Positions 59,339-64,000 of a stretch of DNA of 64,000 bases are shown here, piece after piece (the first letter of the stretch is position 1; each line of letters begins with the position of its first letter). The DNA is from Pelagophyceae sp. CCMP2097. Its lineage: Eukaryota; Sar; Pelagophyceae. The notes under the pieces were generated by a model that saw only the letters and a list, made by a program, of their open reading frames with translations, did no database searches and was not told where the DNA came from. The translations under genes were made by a program, and so were the position numbers. The stretch spans positions 179,214-243,213 of the forward strand of contig MU657176.1 of NCBI GenBank assembly GCA_026770575.1, in the 5' to 3' direction.

Positions 59339-61265
59339 ATGAAGGACTGTGGCTACTACCTTGACCTTGCGGAGAAGCACCTCGGCGCCGGCAACGACGC
59401 CGCCGCAGCCGAATGCGTCCGCGCCGCAAGGTCCGGGCCCCGGCGTCTCGAAACGCCGCGTGATCTCACCGGGGTCCCGCTCTCGAAACGCGTGTTTTGC
59501 CGAGGCGTTTCTAGGTCTCTGGAGCCGGCGCACGCGCGCCTGGCGCCGACGTCCTCGTTGGTCTTGCGGCGGGAGGGCAATTATATTGAAGCTATCAAGG
59601 AGTTGCAGATCTCCCGAAGGCGCGCGCCCGACGAGTTGTGCGACGCGCCAAAGCTTGGAACTGTCCCTGACGTCTTGAAGAGGTCGCACCGGCGCATCGA
59701 CGCGACCAGCGGCGACGAATCCGCGCCGCCGCGGTCGAGGCGCGAGGTCCGGCAGTGGCTCAAACTTCTCAAACCGGTAAAGTTCTTTGCCGAGCTGCCC
59801 TCGTACTTCCCCGACGACGACGACGACGCGCCCGGCACCGCACAGACAAGTGCGGCGCCCAAGGCGGCGTCGCCGTTGGAGCGCGTCGCGCGCGTCGTCC
59901 GCGCGGTCCACTTTGAAGACGGCGAACACATCTTCGCCGACGGCGACGTCGGCAAGTCTTTTTACGTCATTTATCAAGGCTTAGTCGACATTTCCAAAGC
60001 GCCAGACGAAAAGCCCAATGGCCCAGAGGTCGTGCTGAAGAGACTGCAGCCGGGCGACACGTTCGGGGAGACGGCGCTGACGTCGGACGACTCGCGGCGC
60101 ACGGCTTCTGCAAGGGCCGCAGGCAAGCACGTCATCCTCTTCCAGCTCTTGAAAGATGACTACATTGAAATCACGGAGGCGCACGACTTGATGGAGGTGC
60201 GCGACCAGCTGCAGAGGCTCGCGGCGTGCCCCATCTTCTCGAGCTGGTCGCCCGCGAGAGTCCACGACATGGCAAAACACGTCGTGGTGAAGAAGTTGGA
60301 GGCGCACTCCGTGCTCCTCCAAGCCGACTGCGCCGTGCCAGAGCTCTCGATCATCAAGGCCGGCGTGGTGGAGCTCCTCAAGGCAGTGGACGAAGTCGCC
60401 GCGCGACCCCTGGCCCTGGGCGCCACGTACACCGACGAACCGCCGGGCATCTGGGTCCAAACGCGGCGCCCGCAAGGCAAACGCGCGTCGGGTAAAATCA
60501 CGAAATCTCTCGGCCTTAGGTGATCCAGCGGAACTGGCGGGACTGCGAGGCTTCCGAGCCCGCCGCCGCCACGACGCCGATGCTTGTCGGCGTCCTCGGC
60601 ACGGGCCAGGTCTTTGGCGAGCTCGCCGTCCTCGCCGCGAAGAAGACGTCGCCGATTACGGCCGTGGCGTTGACGAACGTCGAGTTGCCTGAGGCCGCGT
60701 CGGACCATTGGCTAACCTGGGAGAGGCACGAGGGGGCGTGTTCTGCCTTGCGCGGTGCTGTACTTCGTTGCCGTAGGTATACCATCCCCGCTTCCGCCAT
60801 CGTGTCGCTCGGGTTGTCGTTTGACGTAGCTATGGTCCAGTTCCTCAACGAGTCGCTGATCCTCCACAACCCACCGTCGCAGAAGCTGGCGCAGTACTTA
60901 CGCCGCGTCTCAGAGTCCTTTGGAAATGGCCCCGTCCTCGATACACTCTTCGTGGTAGGTATCTCCGCAACCGAGTGACCTGGAAGCTGGCCAAGGAACG
61001 CGCCTTGGGTGACGTCATGTCCGCAAAGTGGCTCTCCGCGCGCGGCGCGTCGACCAAGGACCCGGCGCCCGCGGCGCTGCCGAGCGCGCAGAGGCACTCG
61101 AGCGGCCGGATCCAGAAGCCGCCGCTGTCAAAAAGCAAGGCGGCGTCGAGCAGCGACGCGACCGGCCAGCTGCCGACAAGGGTGAGTCGACAAGGCGCGT
61201 CCGCGACGCGCGCCGCGCTCTTCAAGGCCGCGCAAGTCTTGGCGGACAAGGACGGCGACCTCTAG
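59339..61265 (+). CDS. Tandem cyclic-nucleotide-binding domain protein with TPR-like N-terminus
   Basis: Join 59339..59430, 59515..60454, 60520..60686, 60777..60893, 60959..61265 (540 aa). Introns 1 and 3 are in frame; intron 3 (60687-60776) has a GC donor. Residues 1-70 look like one or two TPR helices (YYLDLAEKHLGAGNDAAAAE; GNYIEAIKELQISRR). CNBD1 has HIFADGDVGKSFYVIYQG and a phosphate-binding cassette with both key residues (FGETALTSDDSRRTASA). CNBD2 has VFGELAVLAAKKTSPITAVA, in which the conserved Arg is missing, so it may not bind cNMP. No kinase, channel or GEF domain is attached. The C-terminus is a Ser/Ala/Lys-rich tail. A PKA/PKG-type regulatory role is inferred. Confidence 0.82.
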
Positions 61266-61687
61266 CCCGCCGCCGACTGTAATTTATATTGTTGTCTCCT
61301 CAGTGATTTGCGCGCCTACGGTGCGGCGGTCGGAAAAGGCACCCCGGGGCGCCCTCGCTCCGACGTCGAAAGCGCCTCCCCTCAAACGTCCCACGACCCT
61401 GTTGCGGCCGTTTTCGAAGCGCTTGGTCCTACTAAAGTCCTAGGACGACGCTACTTATAGTTACGGTCACTCGACCCGCCAGCCTCAGGACCCCAGGAGA
61501 TCGACCATACACCCCGGAGTCCCGACACTCGTGGTGCCCTAGGACTAGGCGAAGTACGACGTTCTTGCTGTCCACGTGCCTCGCAGCGGCCTCGGACAAG
61601 GCAGGGGTCGTGGTGATGCGAGTTTTAATATGTTCGGGCCCCCCGGCGGCGTTGTCGACCGCGTGTGGCGGCGGGCCTTTCTGTGGG
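61266..61687. other. Intergenic region between convergent genes
   Basis: 422 bp between the stops of the CNBD gene and the SH2/C2 gene. No conserved exon or RNA gene is recognised; it should contain both 3' ends. Confidence 0.5.
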
Positions 61688-64000
61688 CTAGATGCCGAAG
61701 TCGGCGCGCATCGCGCGCGGCGTGCGCATGCCGGTGGCGTCGCGCGAGTCTGGGGCGCCGAGGCCCATTTCTGAGAAGCTTCGGCTCGGCGGCGTCCGCG
61801 GCGGGCCCGTCTGTCTCGGCGGCGGGCGGTCGTCGTCGTCGGCCACGGTCTGGAGCACGAATCTCAAAGCGACGCGCACGCGGACGAACCAGGGCGCGCC
61901 GCCGCCGCCTCGCAAAGGGAGCCACTGCACCAACGGCGCGTCGTCGGCGAGCGCCGAGAGCGGCACCTCGACGTCGCCCAGCGCAGTCTCCGTCGGCGGC
62001 AGGCCCATGGCGGCAAAGAGCGGCGTCGTGACGCGCTGCGAGACGCATACGTGGACGACGTCTGGCGGGCCGCGCGTGGGCATGCGCGGTAAAGCGCCGA
62101 GCGCGCCGTCGCCCGACGCCACCCTGTCGTCAAACCGCAGAGGCAGTGCCTCGTCGGGCAGTGCGAAGCGGAACGACGCCGAGACGCCCCAGGCCGCGGG
62201 GCCGACCGGCGGCACGGCGCCCGCCGGCCGCGCCGCGACAGCGGAGTCGCGCGTCCGCAGCCGCTCCGACAGCGCCGGCGCCGGGCCCGCGCCGGGCGGC
62301 CGCGCCTGCCGGAGGCGGAGGATGGCGTACGCGCCGGCGTTGCACTTCGCGCCGCGCGGCGCCGCGCCGCCGGTCGCGTCGAGCTGCTCGAGGGCCACGA
62401 GTTGGACTCGGACCAGCGCCACGAAGCGCTGCCTCAGACCCGCGCGCCGCAGCAGCGCGTTGCGGTACATGTGCCGCCGCAGGCGGCAGCGGAACGCGTC
62501 TTCTACCGCGCCGCCGACGACGGCTGCCGGCGGCCGCCGCGGCGAAGCCGCGGGCGACAGGCGGCCCGCGGGCGTCGCCGGCGGCGTCGCCGCCTTGCGC
62601 GCGGCGGGCGCTGGGGGCCAGGGCATGACGGCCTGCGCTAAAGCGGCGTCGTCGAGCTCGTCGTCGCCGCAGAGCGCCGCGGGCGGGAACGCCGCCGAGA
62701 GGGCCGCGACGAGCCAGGCGTCGCAGCCCAGGGCGCGCCAGAGCTCCGACTGCGGCGCCGCCGCCCGCGCGGAAGCGGCGGCGGCGGCGCCGGCAAATTT
62801 GTGGCGGCCCAACAACGCCGGTCGCAGCAACGCCGCCGCGTCGTCGTCGTCGAGGGGTTCAACTTCCCACGCGTCGATGAACCGAAGCTGGTCGTCTACC
62901 GCAAAGGCGGACGCAAACGCCGCGGCGAAGTTCAGCGCCGCCGGTGAGCTCGCCGCGCGCGGCAGGACGCTCTTGGGCGTCGCCGGCGGCGTCGCCACGA
63001 CGGCGCCGTTGGGCCCGACCAGCGCAACAATCCGTTCCTGCTGCCAGCGCTGGAGCCTGGCGCGCGCGTCGGCGGGGTACGCGTCGTGCGCGTGGTCGAC
63101 GAGCCACGCTGCCGCGGCGGTGGGCGAGAACGCGGCCGAGACGAGGACGGCCGCGGGCGCTCTTGGCGCGGCGCCCCAGCCGAGCGGCGCTTTTGGGGGC
63201 TCCAAAGCGACGCCCGAGTTTGGGTGGAGGAGCTGCGCGATGATGTGGCCCTCGTCGGCCGCCGGCCGCTCGGCGTCTTGGACGGCGACGACGCCCGGCG
63301 AGAGCCGCGCGAGCAGCCGCCGCGTCGCGCGCCTGCCGCGCCGCGCGAGGCGGAGCACGGCGGGCGCGTCCGCCGCGTCGTCGTCCGCCGCCGCCGCGGC
63401 GTCGTGGTATGCGTCCGTCGCCGCCGCGAGAGGCACGCCGTCGTCGCGCCGATGCCCGCTTGAAGGCCGCAGCTCCCCCAAGAGCGCCGCCGCGCTTAAG
63501 ACGTCGAGCACCGCCGCGTTTCGCGCGCCGTGCTCGCCCGCGGGCCCGGCGCGGTCAGCGTCCGCGAGGTTTTGCAGCGCACTCTGAAAGTCGACGAGCT
63601 TGTTCGCCTTTGGCCCCGGCGCGTCCTCGCGCACCACGGCCGGCGCAACAACTCTGCTGCCGGGCCTCAAAGCGTCGCCGAGAAGGAGGCCGTGCGGCTG
63701 CAAACGGTCCGAAATTTCTTCGAGGATGCCGACCAAAGTGCCGCGGGGGCCCAGCTTGCCCGAAGAGTACTCGAGGCCTTGCGGGGCCTCGGACCCGTCG
63801 CTGTGGACGCGGATGACGGCGTGCTGGATGCAGGGGACGTGCAACTCGGGCGTCGACTCCTCGGAGAGCACGACGAAGGAAATGGCAATGGCAGCCGGCG
63901 CGGGCGATTCGTCGCCCGGCGCCGGCGGCCGCAGCTGCTGCTGCGGCCTGAGAACAAACGTGCCGAGCGGCGCGTCGCGCAGCGCCTGCTCCGCGCCGCG
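61688..64000 (-). CDS. SH2-like and C2-domain signalling protein, 5' end outside the window
   Basis: The reading frame is open from the window edge (64000) to the stop at 61688, at least 770 aa; the N-terminus is missing. The visible start of the chain resembles an SH2 domain: AEQALRDAPLGTFVLRPQ (the GTFVLR strand with the phosphotyrosine-binding Arg), IAISFVVLSEE, CIQHAVIRVHSDG and GTLVGILEEIS. The middle is Ala/Pro-rich and poorly ordered apart from a helical part (LRFIDAWEVEPL). The last 220 residues look like a C2 domain: AYAILRLRQARPP, VVHVCVSQRVTTPLFAAMG, ALGDVEVPLSAL, VQWLPLRGGGGAPWFVRVRV. A Ca2+/phospholipid-linked phosphotyrosine reader is inferred. Both domain calls are by eye. Confidence 0.65.
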   Translation of the reverse strand, partial: RGAEQALRDAPLGTFVLRPQQQLRPPAPGDESPAPAAIAISFVVLSEESTPELHVPCIQHAVIRVHSDGSEAPQGLEYSSGKLGPRGTLVGILEEISDRLQPHGLLLGDALRPGSRVVAPAVVREDAPGPKANKLVDFQSALQNLADADRAGPAGEHGARNAAVLDVLSAAALLGELRPSSGHRRDDGVPLAAATDAYHDAAAAADDDAADAPAVLRLARRGRRATRRLLARLSPGVVAVQDAERPAADEGHIIAQLLHPNSGVALEPPKAPLGWGAAPRAPAAVLVSAAFSPTAAAAWLVDHAHDAYPADARARLQRWQQERIVALVGPNGAVVATPPATPKSVLPRAASSPAALNFAAAFASAFAVDDQLRFIDAWEVEPLDDDDAAALLRPALLGRHKFAGAAAAASARAAAPQSELWRALGCDAWLVAALSAAFPPAALCGDDELDDAALAQAVMPWPPAPAARKAATPPATPAGRLSPAASPRRPPAAVVGGAVEDAFRCRLRRHMYRNALLRRAGLRQRFVALVRVQLVALEQLDATGGAAPRGAKCNAGAYAILRLRQARPPGAGPAPALSERLRTRDSAVAARPAGAVPPVGPAAWGVSASFRFALPDEALPLRFDDRVASGDGALGALPRMPTRGPPDVVHVCVSQRVTTPLFAAMGLPPTETALGDVEVPLSALADDAPLVQWLPLRGGGGAPWFVRVRVALRFVLQTVADDDDRPPPRQTGPPRTPPSRSFSEMGLGAPDSRDATGMRTPRAMRADFGI

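Overview
This is a GC-rich nuclear segment of a eukaryote, most likely a marine chromist microalga. I favour a pelagophyte (Pelagomonas/Aureococcus type), with a haptophyte as the alternative; this is inference, because no rRNA or marker gene is present. The eukaryotic evidence is direct. Almost every gene reads as protein only after removing short introns (mostly 47-175 nt, usual donor GTGCGT or GTGAGT, acceptor TAG or CAG). The proteins are eukaryotic: REV3, COMMD, dynein regulatory complex subunit 5, SAXO, CD36 family, DBP2-like helicase. The SAXO and DRC5 genes imply a motile flagellum at some life stage. All exon joins given here were inferred from reading-frame continuity plus family fit, with no transcript data.

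Layout. 29 protein genes are packed tightly and often alternate strands, so many pairs are divergent (starts about 100-240 bp apart) or convergent (stops 1-260 bp apart). 0-10.6 kb: CtpA-type protease, J-domain coiled-coil protein, fatty-acid-hydroxylase-like enzyme, axonemal SAXO protein, a divergent SDR, and HemK/PrmC methyltransferase. 10.7-20 kb: ATP-synthase c-subunit lysine methyltransferase, CS-domain protein, DRC5, and a very large CUB-transmembrane-RBR ubiquitin ligase. 20.7-30 kb: CaMK-like kinase, DTW-domain tRNA enzyme, UPF1-like helicase with four CCCH fingers, 2H phosphoesterase, and a MurL-like protein. 30-46.6 kb: CD36-family receptor, PLP synthase PDX1, trefoil-DUF5054 secreted protein, unknown secreted protein, APH-fold kinase, PH-like protein, COMMD protein, DBP2-like helicase, and an endonuclease III homologue. 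47.7-64 kb: REV3 (DNA polymerase zeta), a PP2C-pseudokinase fusion, SET methyltransferase, tandem cyclic-nucleotide-binding protein, and an SH2/C2 protein cut by the window end.

Functional groupings. NTH1 and REV3 are neighbours that both act on damaged DNA. The PP2C-pseudokinase and the tandem CNBD protein lie 1.65 kb apart on the same strand; together they carry the parts that plants combine in one PP2C-CNBD-kinase (PKG-like) protein. Otherwise the gene order looks like ordinary compact eukaryotic shuffling, not operons.

The most interesting items are the CUB-ectodomain RBR ligase, the PP2C-pseudokinase fusion whose apparent stop codon is the TAG of a splice acceptor, a MurL-type (bacterial peptidoglycan) homologue spread over five exons, and frequent GC-AG introns. 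I saw no tRNA, rRNA, CRISPR array or recognisable transposase.
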